From contig JBOFCS010000171.1 of the NCBI GenBank assembly GCA_051646185.1, positions 1 to 33,706 on the forward strand: DNA of 33,706 bases, in the 5' to 3' direction. This DNA comes from JBOFCS01 sp051646185 (GTDB lineage Bacteria; Actinomycetota; Actinomycetes; Mycobacteriales; Mycobacteriaceae). Positions within the stretch are counted from its first letter, which is position 1. The number at the start of each line of letters is the position of its first letter. The position numbers and the translations under genes are program-made. This document shows, one piece after another, positions 7,311-15,898 of the stretch. The notes under the pieces were generated by a model. The model was given only the letters and a program-made list of their open reading frames with translations. It searched no databases and had not been told where the DNA came from.

Positions 7311-8591
7311 ATGACTGCTTATCGGATTGCCGAATACAGTGAACATGATTGTGAACGACTTGTTGTGGAGGAGGCAAAGTCGGCAGCGCTTCCTGGCATG
7401 AACACTGATCACCGAAGTGCTTTTGCCCGCGATCGTGCTCGGGTACTTCATTGTGCTGCGATCCGGCGGCTGGCGGATAAAACTCAAGTTGTTGGTCCTC
7501 GCGAAGGGGATACTCCTCGTACGCGGCTAACGCACTCGCTTGAGGTAGCTCAAATTGGTAGAGGTATCGCTACCGGTCTTGGCTGTGATCCAGATTTAGT
7601 GGAATTGGCCGGCCTTGCTCATGATATTGGACATCCGCCGTATGGACATAATGGTGAGAAGGCTCTGGATGAAGTTGCCACCAACTATGGCGGGTTTGAA
7701 GGTAATGCACAGAATCTTCGAATTCTCAGCAAGCTGGAACCTAAAATTTTGGATAAAAACGGGTTTAGTGCTGGCTTGAACCTCACTCGGGCTTCGCTTG
7801 ATGCGGCAACAAAGTATCCTTGGACCCGACCTGCGCCCGGGGCTAAGTTTGGGGCTTACGACGATGACGCGGCCACTTTGGAGTGGTTGCGTGCTGGGGC
7901 AACCGGAGTACAGCAGTGCGTAGAGGCTCAAGTCATGGACTGGGCGGATGATGTTGCGTATTCGGTCCATGATGTTGAAGACGGGGTAATCGCCGGTCGG
8001 ATTGATCTGCGAACTTTGGGTGATGTACAGGACCAACAGGCCTTGGCGGAGGTAGGCACACGGCAGTTCTCTGGATTAGATAAGGATGCACTGGTAGAAG
8101 CTGCGAACCGGCTTGCCAATCTGCCTATAGTGCAGGCTGTTGGCGACTACGATGGAACATTGTCTAGCGCGGTAGCGCTTAAGCGTCTTACCAGCGAGTT
8201 TGTCGGACGATTTGCTTCTGCCGCGATTAGTCATACACGTGCTACAGCCGGAGCAGAGCCAATTGCGCGGTATCAAGCGCAGCTTGCTGTTCCGGAACTG
8301 GTTGCTGCCGAGGTGACTATATTAAAAACAATGGCACTCAACTACATTATGTTCGATCCACGGCATAAAGCTATTCAAGAGCGCCAACGGGACCGCATAC
8401 ATCGGGTTGCCCAGTGGTTAACCCAATCAGCTCCGGGGGGCTTAGACCCAGTTTTTGCTACTTCCTGGTTAGCGGCACAAAATGATGGGGATCGGATGCG
8501 AGCAGTTATCGATCAGATTGCCTCCTGCACTGAAAGCAGGCTGGAAAGAATTGATAAAGACAGTCTTGGTGCCCAAGCTAGCTGGGGTTAG
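7311..8591 (+). CDS. dgt: deoxyguanosinetriphosphate triphosphohydrolase-like protein (dGTPase family, HD domain)
   Basis: HD-domain metalloenzyme expected to cleave dNTPs to deoxynucleoside and triphosphate, affecting nucleotide pools. The 426-residue protein has the metal ligands of the family: His75 in TRLTHSLEVAQ, His104-Asp105 in GLAHDIGHPP, extra His108 and His113, and Asp213 in the MDWADDVAYSVHD block. Its length matches the shorter, type 2 dGTPase-like group of actinobacteria. The ATG start is preceded by GAGTTGAGGGAC. It sits 36 bases before dnaG, the conserved mycobacterial pairing, suggesting a shared role in DNA replication supply. Confidence 0.93.
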   Translation: MTAYRIAEYSEHDCERLVVEEAKSAALPGMNTDHRSAFARDRARVLHCAAIRRLADKTQVVGPREGDTPRTRLTHSLEVAQIGRGIATGLGCDPDLVELAGLAHDIGHPPYGHNGEKALDEVATNYGGFEGNAQNLRILSKLEPKILDKNGFSAGLNLTRASLDAATKYPWTRPAPGAKFGAYDDDAATLEWLRAGATGVQQCVEAQVMDWADDVAYSVHDVEDGVIAGRIDLRTLGDVQDQQALAEVGTRQFSGLDKDALVEAANRLANLPIVQAVGDYDGTLSSAVALKRLTSEFVGRFASAAISHTRATAGAEPIARYQAQLAVPELVAAEVTILKTMALNYIMFDPRHKAIQERQRDRIHRVAQWLTQSAPGGLDPVFATSWLAAQNDGDRMRAVIDQIASCTESRLERIDKDSLGAQASWG

Positions 8592-8627
8592 TGATGTCTC
8601 TTTTTTGCTCGGCATAGACTGTTACCT

Positions 8628-10553
8628 GTGGTAGGACGAATTCCCGAACGTGACATTGCGGAGATTCGTGAACGTACGCGTATCGAAGACATTGTTGGTG
8701 ACTATGTTCTGCTCAAACGGGCCGGGGCAGATTCACTTAAAGGGTTATGCCCGTTCCACGATGAGAAGTCGCCGTCCTTCCACGTTCGGCCTAACCATGG
8801 CCACTACCATTGCTTTGGCTGTGGGGAAGGGGGTGATGTGTATTCATTTTTGCAGAAGTTGGAGCATATAAGTTTTGTTGAAGCTGTTGAGCAGCTTGCC
8901 GATCGCCTGAATTACACCATCAACTATGAAGGTGGGGGTACAACAGTTCAACGCGATAAAGGCACCAGGGCGAGACTGATTGCAGCAAATGCAGCTGCTC
9001 AAGAATTTTTTGCGGCCAGATTGCGTGATACAGAAGCGCAAACTGCTCGTGAGTATTTGACTGACCGCAATTTTGATGCGGCAGCCGCAGCAATATTTGG
9101 GTGTGGGTATGCTCCTGGTGGTTGGGATACTCTCACAAAATTCTTGCTTAACAAGGGTTTTGAATATAAAGAACTAGAAGATGCCGGTCTAGCATTACAG
9201 GGCAAGCGTGGCTATATTGATAGATTCCGTCGACGTTTGATGTGGCCAATCCGCAATACTAGTGGCGATGTTATTGGCTTTGGTGCCCGTAAACTTTTTG
9301 ATGATGACACAATGCCCGGAAAATACATTAATACACCAGAAACCATGCTGTACAAAAAGTCTCAGATACTTTTTGGCCTAGATTTAGCTAAGCGTGAGAT
9401 TGCCAAAGGTCATCAAGCGGTTATTGTTGAAGGCTACACCGATGTGATGGCGATGCATCTGGCCGGGGTGAAAACTGCTGTAGCCTCATGTGGAACAGCT
9501 TTTGGTGAAGATCATTTGGCAATGTTGCGTCGACTTATGATGGATGATAGCTACTTTCGCGGTGAATTAATCTACGTTTTTGACGGAGATACTGCTGGGC
9601 AAGCAGCGGCAATTAAGGCTTTTGAAGGCGAGCAAAAATTAGCGAGCCAATCTTTTATTGCGGTAGCACCCGATGGCATGGACCCCTGCGATTTACGACT
9701 GGCATCCGGCGATGTGGCAGTGCGTGATTTGGTGGCTAGGAGAGCGCCGATGTTTGAGTTTGCAATAAAATCATTGCTTTCTGGAATTGATCTTGATACA
9801 GAAGAAGGACGAGTAGAAGCGCTTCGTCGTGCCGTCCCTATTGTTGCACGGATCAAAGATAGTTCGCTAAGAGATGGTTATGCCACCAAGCTTGCTGATA
9901 AATGGGTTGGCTGGCCGAATATTCCACAAGTGGTTAGCCGGGTGCGTGAAGAAGCTAAACGTAATGCTAAGACGGGTACAGCTCGGCGGACAACAAATGC
10001 GAGTAAGGGGAGGGCGACTGCTGGCTCCGCGTCTCCAGCGGTTCTGGCTCGCCCAGATCCTCGGGACCCGGTACTTAAGCCACAATTAGAATCACTAAAG
10101 GCAGCATTGCAGTACCCTGCGATAGCTGGCACGGTCTTTGATTCGCTGCCAGAGGAAAGTTTTACCCATCCGGCGTATATAGAAGTCCGTCGGGCAATCT
10201 CGTTGGCTGGGGGGTGTGCGGCTGGGTTTGGTGGCAGTAAGTGGGTTGATGCGGTAGCTCGACAAGCAACCGAGAGTGGAATTGGTTCTTTAGTCACTGA
10301 AATTGCAGTGGAAACGATGCGAGTTGATGAGGAACATATCCCACGGTATATCTACGGAATGTTAGCCAGACTCCAAGAAACCTGGGTGGGGCGTCAGGTA
10401 GCGGATATTAAGTCCAAATTACAACGGATGTCACCGGTAGATAGTTCAGATGAGTACAACGCGCTTTTTGGTGACTTAGTGGCTCTTGAGCAGTATCGCC
10501 GTAGTTTATTGGAGCAGGCTGTTGGGGACAGCGAGGACTATTCCAGTTCTTAA
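8628..10553 (+). CDS. dnaG: DNA primase DnaG
   Basis: Synthesises RNA primers for replication and acts with the replicative helicase. The 641-residue protein starts with a CHC2 zinc ribbon (Cys41, His44, Cys62, Cys65). A TOPRIM catalytic domain follows, with VIVEGYTDVMAM (Glu near residue 268) and the metal-binding FDGDTAG (near 317). The C-terminal helicase-binding domain begins after a low-complexity linker at about residues 445-475. GTG start. The stop overlaps by 3 bases the stop of the convergent small membrane-protein gene. Confidence 0.96.
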   Translation: MVGRIPERDIAEIRERTRIEDIVGDYVLLKRAGADSLKGLCPFHDEKSPSFHVRPNHGHYHCFGCGEGGDVYSFLQKLEHISFVEAVEQLADRLNYTINYEGGGTTVQRDKGTRARLIAANAAAQEFFAARLRDTEAQTAREYLTDRNFDAAAAAIFGCGYAPGGWDTLTKFLLNKGFEYKELEDAGLALQGKRGYIDRFRRRLMWPIRNTSGDVIGFGARKLFDDDTMPGKYINTPETMLYKKSQILFGLDLAKREIAKGHQAVIVEGYTDVMAMHLAGVKTAVASCGTAFGEDHLAMLRRLMMDDSYFRGELIYVFDGDTAGQAAAIKAFEGEQKLASQSFIAVAPDGMDPCDLRLASGDVAVRDLVARRAPMFEFAIKSLLSGIDLDTEEGRVEALRRAVPIVARIKDSSLRDGYATKLADKWVGWPNIPQVVSRVREEAKRNAKTGTARRTTNASKGRATAGSASPAVLARPDPRDPVLKPQLESLKAALQYPAIAGTVFDSLPEESFTHPAYIEVRRAISLAGGCAAGFGGSKWVDAVARQATESGIGSLVTEIAVETMRVDEEHIPRYIYGMLARLQETWVGRQVADIKSKLQRMSPVDSSDEYNALFGDLVALEQYRRSLLEQAVGDSEDYSSS

Positions 10554-10813
10554 TTTGTGGTTCGCAGTGGCCGATCGTCATCAGTATCAGGGACGAGGAT
10601 TGTTGTTTCCTCATCAATGTGTGTCAAGGTTTTCATCTTGGGTGATGTGCTTAACGAATCAGCTAAACGTTGTCGACTGACATCAATAACTCTTTTTGTT
10701 GCCGGGCTTGCGACGACGGTTTTGTAGGCGCCAGAGATCTGCTCAAAGCGTCGCCGACCAGCCTTAGCGCCAAGTACGTAGCCAACCGCGGCAGCGATGA
10801 GAAAGCGGATCAT
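10550..10813 (-). CDS. small membrane-associated protein, YtxH-like (Rv2342 position)
   Basis: An 87-residue protein starting MIRFLIAAAVGYVLGAKAGR, a short hydrophobic N-terminal helix with glycine spacing as in YtxH-type proteins. A basic segment and a charged C-terminal tail follow. The reading frame is open to 10975, but the ATG at 10813 has a perfect AGGAGG 9 bases upstream, which decides the start. A small protein in this position next to dnaG is conserved in mycobacteria; its function is unknown. Confidence 0.75.
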   Translation of the reverse strand: MIRFLIAAAVGYVLGAKAGRRRFEQISGAYKTVVASPATKRVIDVSRQRLADSLSTSPKMKTLTHIDEETTILVPDTDDDRPLRTTN

Positions 10814-10989
10814 TCTAATTTTCCTCCTGAAGTAGTCTTCGGCTCTATCCTGCCTGATTGCCACAAAAGACGAGAATGCAGGCAGACACCGGACCGATCT
10901 ATGGCCTGTGACATGCCGGTTTGGTGGTGATAGGTACTCATGCGCTAAAGTTGGTCCTCGGCTCGGTGGTAACACTAAGTCGTAGGTAA

Positions 10990-11062
10990 TCCCCTGTAGC
11001 TCAATTGGCAGAGCTTCCGACTGTTAATCGGACGGTTGCTGGTTCGAGTCCAGCCGGGGGAG
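10990..11062 (+). tRNA. tRNA-Asn (anticodon GTT)
   Basis: A full cloverleaf can be folded: acceptor TCCCCTG with CGGGGGA, anticodon loop CTGTTAA with GTT, T-arm GCTGG-TTCGAGT-CCAGC and discriminator G. The CCA end is not encoded (GCAC follows). Confidence 0.95.
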
Positions 11063-11066
11063 CACT

Positions 11067-11109
11067 AGTGAAGCCCCTCATCAGGGTAAATATGGTGGGG
11101 GGCTTCACT
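11067..11109 (+). terminator. hairpin between tRNA-Asn and tRNA-Met
   Basis: Arms AGTGAAGCCCC (11067-11077) and GGGGCTTCACT (11099-11109) pair perfectly. The hairpin fits a terminator or processing signal for tRNA-Asn. No T-run follows. Confidence 0.55.
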
Positions 11110-11115
11110 GCTCGG

Positions 11116-11192
11116 GGGGCGGTAGCTCAGTTGGTTAGAGCCGTGGACTCATAATCCATTGGTCGCGGGTTCGAGCCCCGCCCGCCCCACCA
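11116..11192 (+). tRNA. tRNA with CAT anticodon, probably elongator tRNA-Met
   Basis: The acceptor GGGGCGG pairs with CCGCCCC. The anticodon loop CTCATAA carries CAT, the T-arm is GCGGG-TTCGAGC-CCCGC, the discriminator is A and CCA is encoded (11190-11192). The first acceptor pair is formed, so it is not an initiator. A lysidine-type tRNA-Ile with CAT cannot be fully excluded from sequence alone. Confidence 0.88.
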
Positions 11193-11316
11193 CCGGATGT
11201 GATCGGAAGATGTGACTGGAACACGATGCGGAGTCTGCCGATTTCTGATGGGTGGGGACCTTCTTTGTGGTCATAATTTCAGTTAATCTCTGGTCGCAGT
11301 GACCTGAACAGAAAAA

Positions 11317-11365
11317 GCGCTGGTTAATTCAATTACAAAACTCATGTAACTGAATTAACCAGCGC
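11317..11365 (-). terminator. Rho-independent terminator of the lipoxygenase/propeller operon
   Basis: A 20-bp stem (GCGCTGGTTAATTCAATTAC against its partner, one wobble pair) with a 9-base loop. On the minus strand it is followed by TTTTT at 11316-11312. It lies 24 bases after the last propeller stop, closing the three-gene minus-strand operon. Confidence 0.85.
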
Positions 11366-11389
11366 GGTAGCTCTCACCAATCAGCCCAA

Positions 11390-12502
11390 TCAGCCGGGGA
11401 AAACTCCAGCAAAAGGCGTGCCAACAACAGGCATTGAACTCTTTAGCTCGCCTGTCTCAGTATCGTATTGATCAAAGAAGCCATTCTTGCCGGTTTCAGG
11501 CAGCATTGCTAAGGGCAGCTTGATTTCGACGGGGAGCTCCACCGGAAGTTTGCCCATAGTCCCTACGTAGGCAGTTTCCCCATCAGCTGAGAACCCGGCA
11601 TAGACCGGGCTTCCACTTTTACTTCTGATGACATTGATGATGTGCCCGGTATGAGCATCCATGACCAGAATCTCATTACTGCCAAAATTGCAAACCCACA
11701 TTTTAGTACCATCGGGAGTGAACGTGGCTGAGATGGGTGCAGAGTCCAGGGACATCGGCATAACCCTGTCTACCCGCCAACTTTTCAGATCAACAATAGT
11801 GACACCACCGTAAAAGTTAACCGAGAAAAGTTTCTCACCTGAAACATTCAGGCCACCCCAACCAGAGGCGATGCCTTGCAGGAAGATTGGCCCTCGTAAT
11901 ACTGCGCCGGTTATCGCATCATATTCAGTAAGAGTGCCAAGACCGCTGAGGACATAGATCTTTGAGTCATCAGCCGATGCCTCCATATGAAAAGGACCTG
12001 GAGGAGTTAGAACCGGCACGTGTCTAATGACTTTGTTTGTTTGGGTGTCTATGACAGCTATTGTCGACAGTGATGTAGGTGCATAAAAGTAGCGGCCATT
12101 GTGAGATAAAACCGCTACAGCATAAGAATCGCCAAGAACGGGAATCTTAGAAACTTCATCGGTTTTCATGTCAATTGCAAACACTGCTGAGTCCAATGGT
12201 CCAAAAGTGCTCACAAACATCTTTGAATGATCAGGCAACATCTTCACAACTAGAGGGCGATTACCCACATTTTTATATTCCTTGACCACTTTCTGAGCGA
12301 TAGGATCGATTCCAATCACTGTATTGGCAGAATACATAGGAATGTATACCAATCCGTCTGGTCCGGTTGTGCTACCAGAAATAGCAGGATTAGCTAATGC
12401 GGTTGAAGGAGTAGCGAAAAGAGCCACCGCAGCTAACATACACGCTAATTTTTTGCTTAGCCGAACATTGGCTGTGAATTTTCGAGAATGGTTGGTAATC
12501 AT
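11390..12502 (-). CDS. secreted seven-bladed beta-propeller protein (YVTN/YncE-like), second copy
   Basis: A 370-residue exported protein. The Sec signal peptide spans about residues 1-38 (basic start, LACMLAAVALFATPSTALA). About seven repeats of roughly 45 residues follow, each of the type GxxxYVxNxxSNTVxVIDxxTxKVxxxIPV; examples are STIAVIDTQTNKVIRHVPV and NEILVMDAHTGHIINVI. This is the pattern of YVTN-type seven-bladed propellers. No catalytic motif is visible, and such folds often bind ligands, metals or partner proteins. The ATG at 12502 overlaps the upstream stop by 4 bases (ATGA) with GAGG before it, so I prefer it to the ATG at 12523. Third gene of the lipoxygenase operon and a paralogue of the gene before it. 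Confidence 0.85.
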   Translation of the reverse strand: MITNHSRKFTANVRLSKKLACMLAAVALFATPSTALANPAISGSTTGPDGLVYIPMYSANTVIGIDPIAQKVVKEYKNVGNRPLVVKMLPDHSKMFVSTFGPLDSAVFAIDMKTDEVSKIPVLGDSYAVAVLSHNGRYFYAPTSLSTIAVIDTQTNKVIRHVPVLTPPGPFHMEASADDSKIYVLSGLGTLTEYDAITGAVLRGPIFLQGIASGWGGLNVSGEKLFSVNFYGGVTIVDLKSWRVDRVMPMSLDSAPISATFTPDGTKMWVCNFGSNEILVMDAHTGHIINVIRSKSGSPVYAGFSADGETAYVGTMGKLPVELPVEIKLPLAMLPETGKNGFFDQYDTETGELKSSMPVVGTPFAGVFPG

Positions 12503-13632
12503 GATGTTAACCTCGGGAGCCATAGGGGAACGCCAGGAGCTATTCCGGTAGGAATTGTTGAAATAATCTGATCATTACTAGGGTCAAAGGTAATAAGCGT
12601 TCCTGGAGTAAATGCGCCTACGGTCACCCAGTTGACAAAAGTAGTTAATTCTCCTATGGGGCCAGGTATTCCTATGGAACTTGGTCCACAATCGGCAATG
12701 TAACCACGAGTGCCATCGCCGCTGAAGGTTAGGCCGATGGTGTAACCCTCGGTGGGAATGGTGCGGATTAATTCATCGGTTTCTGTATCAAAGACCAGGA
12801 CACCAGTTCCGCCGGCTAGCGAAACGTATAGTTTTTTCCCATTGGGAGATATTTCCGAGGTGAAAGCCCCAGGGTTGGTGAGTCGACCAATGCCATCTGG
12901 CCAGGTACTTAAAGTTTTTGTCAGGGTCCAGGAGTGAACATCAATAACACCAACAGAATTAATGGTATCGGTATATAGTTTTGAACCATCGTGAGTGAAG
13001 CTGTACCAGAATGTTGCTGTACCACCACTCCAGATTGGCGGCTTAACTACCGCTCCTGTGTAGGGATCATAAGCCCCAATGAGTCCACTAACAAAGCCGA
13101 TATACATCAGTCCATCAGGACCTGTCATGGCTCCAGCTGGGATATCTGCAAAGCGAAGTCGGCGTACAATAGTATCTGTTTCAATGTCGAGCACCTCCAC
13201 GACAAAACCAACTTCAGGTATATAGATTTCCTTGCCATCACCTGAGGTAAAAATACCCAAAGGGACGCTCTCTACCGGAATGGTCCGTGTGGAATTATTA
13301 TTTTTACGGTCAATAATGGTGATAGAAGGGCTAAGTGCACCAAAATTATCCGTGTAAACCTTACTGCCATCTGGTGTTTTAGCGAGTACTGCTGGACGGG
13401 AAGGGCCAATTGGATTGTTGATGGGAATGGTCTGGTTAATGCGACCGGTTGTGACATCAAGGACAGAGACGGTATCGCTATCGATCTCCGGAATGTAAAT
13501 TTCTCCACCAGATCTATCAATATCAGCATAAGCAGTGTTCGGGGCAGTCAATAGTGCAGCCAGCATAAGGAGGGCTGTGAGCGGGCTAAATTTCACCAAC
13601 TGCATTCCGTGAGAAAGTATTCGGGTAATCAT
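12499..13632 (-). CDS. secreted seven-bladed beta-propeller protein (YVTN/YncE-like), first copy
   Basis: A 377-residue exported protein. The Sec signal peptide (about 1-36, ending NTAYA-D) leads into seven propeller repeats such as DTVSVLDVTTGRINQTIPI and GVLVFDTETDELIRTIPTEG. The blade order and the atypical fourth blade (YDPYTGAVV) match the downstream paralogue, so a tandem duplication followed by divergence is likely. The ATG at 13632 has AAAGG 5 bases upstream; a GTG two codons earlier is less likely. It begins 15 bases after the lipoxygenase stop, so all three genes should be one transcript. Possible jobs are binding the oxidised lipid, handling iron or anchoring the enzyme; none is shown by sequence. 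Confidence 0.85.
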   Translation of the reverse strand: MITRILSHGMQLVKFSPLTALLMLAALLTAPNTAYADIDRSGGEIYIPEIDSDTVSVLDVTTGRINQTIPINNPIGPSRPAVLAKTPDGSKVYTDNFGALSPSITIIDRKNNNSTRTIPVESVPLGIFTSGDGKEIYIPEVGFVVEVLDIETDTIVRRLRFADIPAGAMTGPDGLMYIGFVSGLIGAYDPYTGAVVKPPIWSGGTATFWYSFTHDGSKLYTDTINSVGVIDVHSWTLTKTLSTWPDGIGRLTNPGAFTSEISPNGKKLYVSLAGGTGVLVFDTETDELIRTIPTEGYTIGLTFSGDGTRGYIADCGPSSIGIPGPIGELTTFVNWVTVGAFTPGTLITFDPSNDQIISTIPTGIAPGVPLWLPRLTS

Positions 13633-13647
13633 GTGCACCTTTCTTAG

Positions 13648-15732
13648 CTAAATATTGGTACTAGTTGGGATATTGCTTGGCAGAAGATATTCATAAGGTT
13701 GATACCGAGATTTATTGCGGTTTTTAATGGTATCTTCAGCAGAGTGAAGCCTGTCTTTGAATTTTTCGAGTGGTCCTTGGGCTCCAGCAATGCGGGGGTC
13801 GGTAAAAATAGGATAGTAAGGGAAGAAATTTGAACGATATTCACCTAGCGGTCGATAATAAACGCTGGCAAGCAAATTCAGGAAAAAGAATTGTGCAACG
13901 CTGCTGACTGTGCCTGGTAGCATTGCTATCCAGTCTGCTTCGGTATAGCCATTAATTTTAATTGGCGGTGGAGTCACGGTAAGCCCAGAAGCTAATGGCG
14001 CATACGATAAGAGATGGCCTTGGGGAAAGTTAACGGAAGCGTGAAAGGCACTACTGGTGAAGATGATCATAGTGACAACTTCAACAAGCTGCTCAACCGA
14101 TGTTATTTCACGGAATCCTTTGATCTTTCCTAAACTAGCGATTTCATCTACCCAGGCTGCAAGTTCAGTATCAGCTAGAACAACAGCATCGCTGGAATAG
14201 TAAGTTCGAATGTAATCATTCACCCACTCGTGAATACTATCCCAAATGAGTAGGGAATCATCACGATAAGGATACTCTTTGAGGATTTTAGGGTCTTCCA
14301 CTCCACGACGTTTAAAGTCATTGCGGGGCATTCTTTCATAAAAATCCCAAGCAAGCCGCGCTTCGAGAGCCGTGGCAGCGATGTCTCCAATTGGGGCTGC
14401 AAAGATAACATCAGCAAAAAGATTTGGAGGCATAATCAGGGTTGCTGCAAGAATATTGACAAAAATATCACCCTCATTATGCGGTGCCAGTAGAATGCGA
14501 AGAGGATGATTAGGGGCAAGGTTGCGCGGTAATGCAACAGAAAAAACTTCTGACACCAAGTGAGTACGGGCAAGATGAGTCATAAACTCATGCCGGACGA
14601 AATCAGCTGTTTGAACTACAGTTTTCGCCATTTGCCAACCCCAATAACGATCATTATCTCCAGCGTGGGGACGGACAAACATTGTTGACGTTGCAGGGTC
14701 TTGTCCACATTGAATAGCTACCGGTACCAGTCGAGTTCCGCCTGGGGGGATGGCGAATACGGCAATCGCGGCACTACAGTAACCGTCTCCGGTGAGAAGT
14801 TTTGTGGTCTTCCCCTCCGGGGCTAATTTAGCAATTTCCGCGTAATCGCAGATGAAAAGCCGATTTTCCCGGATCGCTTTTTCGAGGCTGTCATTTGCCT
14901 GAATACCTTCTCGATACTGCTCTTCTGTGAGTGGAAATTTTTCGGGTAATGAGTCGCGGACGCGTTCAATTGCTGTGGTGTCCCAGCCGCCAACTCGTAA
15001 GTAAGCAAAAAACTCATCATCGTGAATATTTCCAGCCGCTTCGGGCACCGGTGTGGTCTGCCACATGACATTGTATTTAGTTAGTCCGTCTTCGGAAGTA
15101 AAGTCACCACTTGCTTGTTCTGAAGCCATGAGCAGTTCGATATTTGTTCCGAGATTACCAATGAGAGTGACTAATTGGTTGAAGAGCTCCATTAACTCTG
15201 TTTGGATAATTGTTGCTTGAGCTGCATCTTCTGGTGCAACTTCGATTCGGCGAGGACTGTTGCGTGCACCTATCTGATTGTATTTTCCATTCCCTAATTC
15301 AGTAAATCTATGTCGATAGCCTTGAGTCCGCTGTTGGATCGCTAACAATTGTTTTTCGTCGTCTAAGAGGGCACCAGTATGTGCAGCGTTAAACTGTGGC
15401 ATCACTGATGCTAATACCGACAAGGCCAGGGTGATCAGTCCATCAGCGCCTTCTAATAGCCACTCGATAGTTGGAACTTCTTCTGGTGGAAGTAGATTAG
15501 CTCCAGGAACTCCTGGAAGAAAAGGTATGTTTTCAGTCCAGGTATACCAGTTTTTTGATGAGATTGTCGCAGCTTGCCTTGTCCAGGGCTCAGGGTCTTC
15601 CTGCGGGAGGAGGGGAACGGGAAGTGAAGGTTCGGCAATAGCGTTTGGCGCTAGGGTATTTAGTGCAATTCCTGTGATCGGGGTAACAGCTGTCAGTTTT
15701 AGTAGTTTGCGTCGGTTTATTTTTTTTTGCAT
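13648..15732 (-). CDS. Tat-exported lipoxygenase (non-haem iron fatty acid dioxygenase)
   Basis: A 694-residue lipoxygenase, expected to insert O2 into a cis,cis-pentadiene of a polyunsaturated fatty acid to give a hydroperoxide. All five iron ligands of the family can be placed: His381 and His386 in HEFMTHLARTH, His564 and Asn568 in SAFHASVNFPQ, and the C-terminal Ile694 (ending STNI). Other family blocks are WGWQMAKTVVQTADF (364-378), HPLRILLAPH (409-418) and the WVNDYIRTYYSSD / ELAAWVDE region (503-530). The N-terminus has a twin-arginine signal (RRKLLKLTAV, cleavage near ANAIA-E at 33). The length suits bacterial enzymes lacking the plant PLAT domain. The ATG has GGGAG 7 bases upstream. 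First gene of an operon with two secreted propellers. Actinobacteria usually lack polyunsaturated lipids, so a host or environmental substrate is inferred. Confidence 0.93.
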   Translation of the reverse strand: MQKKINRRKLLKLTAVTPITGIALNTLAPNAIAEPSLPVPLLPQEDPEPWTRQAATISSKNWYTWTENIPFLPGVPGANLLPPEEVPTIEWLLEGADGLITLALSVLASVMPQFNAAHTGALLDDEKQLLAIQQRTQGYRHRFTELGNGKYNQIGARNSPRRIEVAPEDAAQATIIQTELMELFNQLVTLIGNLGTNIELLMASEQASGDFTSEDGLTKYNVMWQTTPVPEAAGNIHDDEFFAYLRVGGWDTTAIERVRDSLPEKFPLTEEQYREGIQANDSLEKAIRENRLFICDYAEIAKLAPEGKTTKLLTGDGYCSAAIAVFAIPPGGTRLVPVAIQCGQDPATSTMFVRPHAGDNDRYWGWQMAKTVVQTADFVRHEFMTHLARTHLVSEVFSVALPRNLAPNHPLRILLAPHNEGDIFVNILAATLIMPPNLFADVIFAAPIGDIAATALEARLAWDFYERMPRNDFKRRGVEDPKILKEYPYRDDSLLIWDSIHEWVNDYIRTYYSSDAVVLADTELAAWVDEIASLGKIKGFREITSVEQLVEVVTMIIFTSSAFHASVNFPQGHLLSYAPLASGLTVTPPPIKINGYTEADWIAMLPGTVSSVAQFFFLNLLASVYYRPLGEYRSNFFPYYPIFTDPRIAGAQGPLEKFKDRLHSAEDTIKNRNKSRYQPYEYLLPSNIPTSTNI

Positions 15733-15780
15733 GAATTTCTCCCAATGCTATTGCTGGACAAGAAGCCTCTTCTCTGCAAG

Positions 15781-15814
15781 GAAAAAATTCGCATACGGTT
15801 GAGGGCATGCGAAT
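15781..15814 (-). terminator. terminator-like hairpin in the lipoxygenase leader (possible attenuator)
   Basis: On the minus strand ATTCGCAT, a 12-base loop and ATGCGAAT are followed at once by TTTTTC. The end lies 49 bases before the lipoxygenase ATG. It may terminate readthrough from the DUF998 gene or act as an attenuator if the promoter is upstream of it. Confidence 0.5.
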
Positions 15815-15869
15815 AGAACTTGAATGGAAGCGGTGATTAGTTTTCCTCAGTGGGGCAACTCTGAGTAGA

Positions 15870-15898
15870 AAAATAACATACCAGAAAGCGCTTTACAA
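15870..15898 (-). promoter_or_regulatory. weak candidate promoter for the lipoxygenase operon with internal palindrome
   Basis: On the minus strand TTGTAA (15898-15893), a 17-base spacer and TATTTT (15875-15870). The palindrome AAAGCGCTTT overlaps the -35 box and spacer, a position suited to a repressor. Both hexamers are imperfect, so this is a guess. Confidence 0.25.

Noticed and set aside
7596..8036. 146-codon open frame antisense to dgt
   Set aside because: Shadow of a highly conserved gene; no start signal or recognisable pattern.
10670..10930. Plus-strand open frame over the small YtxH-like gene
   Set aside because: The minus-strand gene has a perfect AGGAGG and a conserved N-terminal helix; the plus frame has neither.
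11116..11192. tRNA-Met 3' end as an attachment site for an integrated island
   Set aside because: No second copy of the tRNA 3' end and no integrase or transposase was seen in the window.
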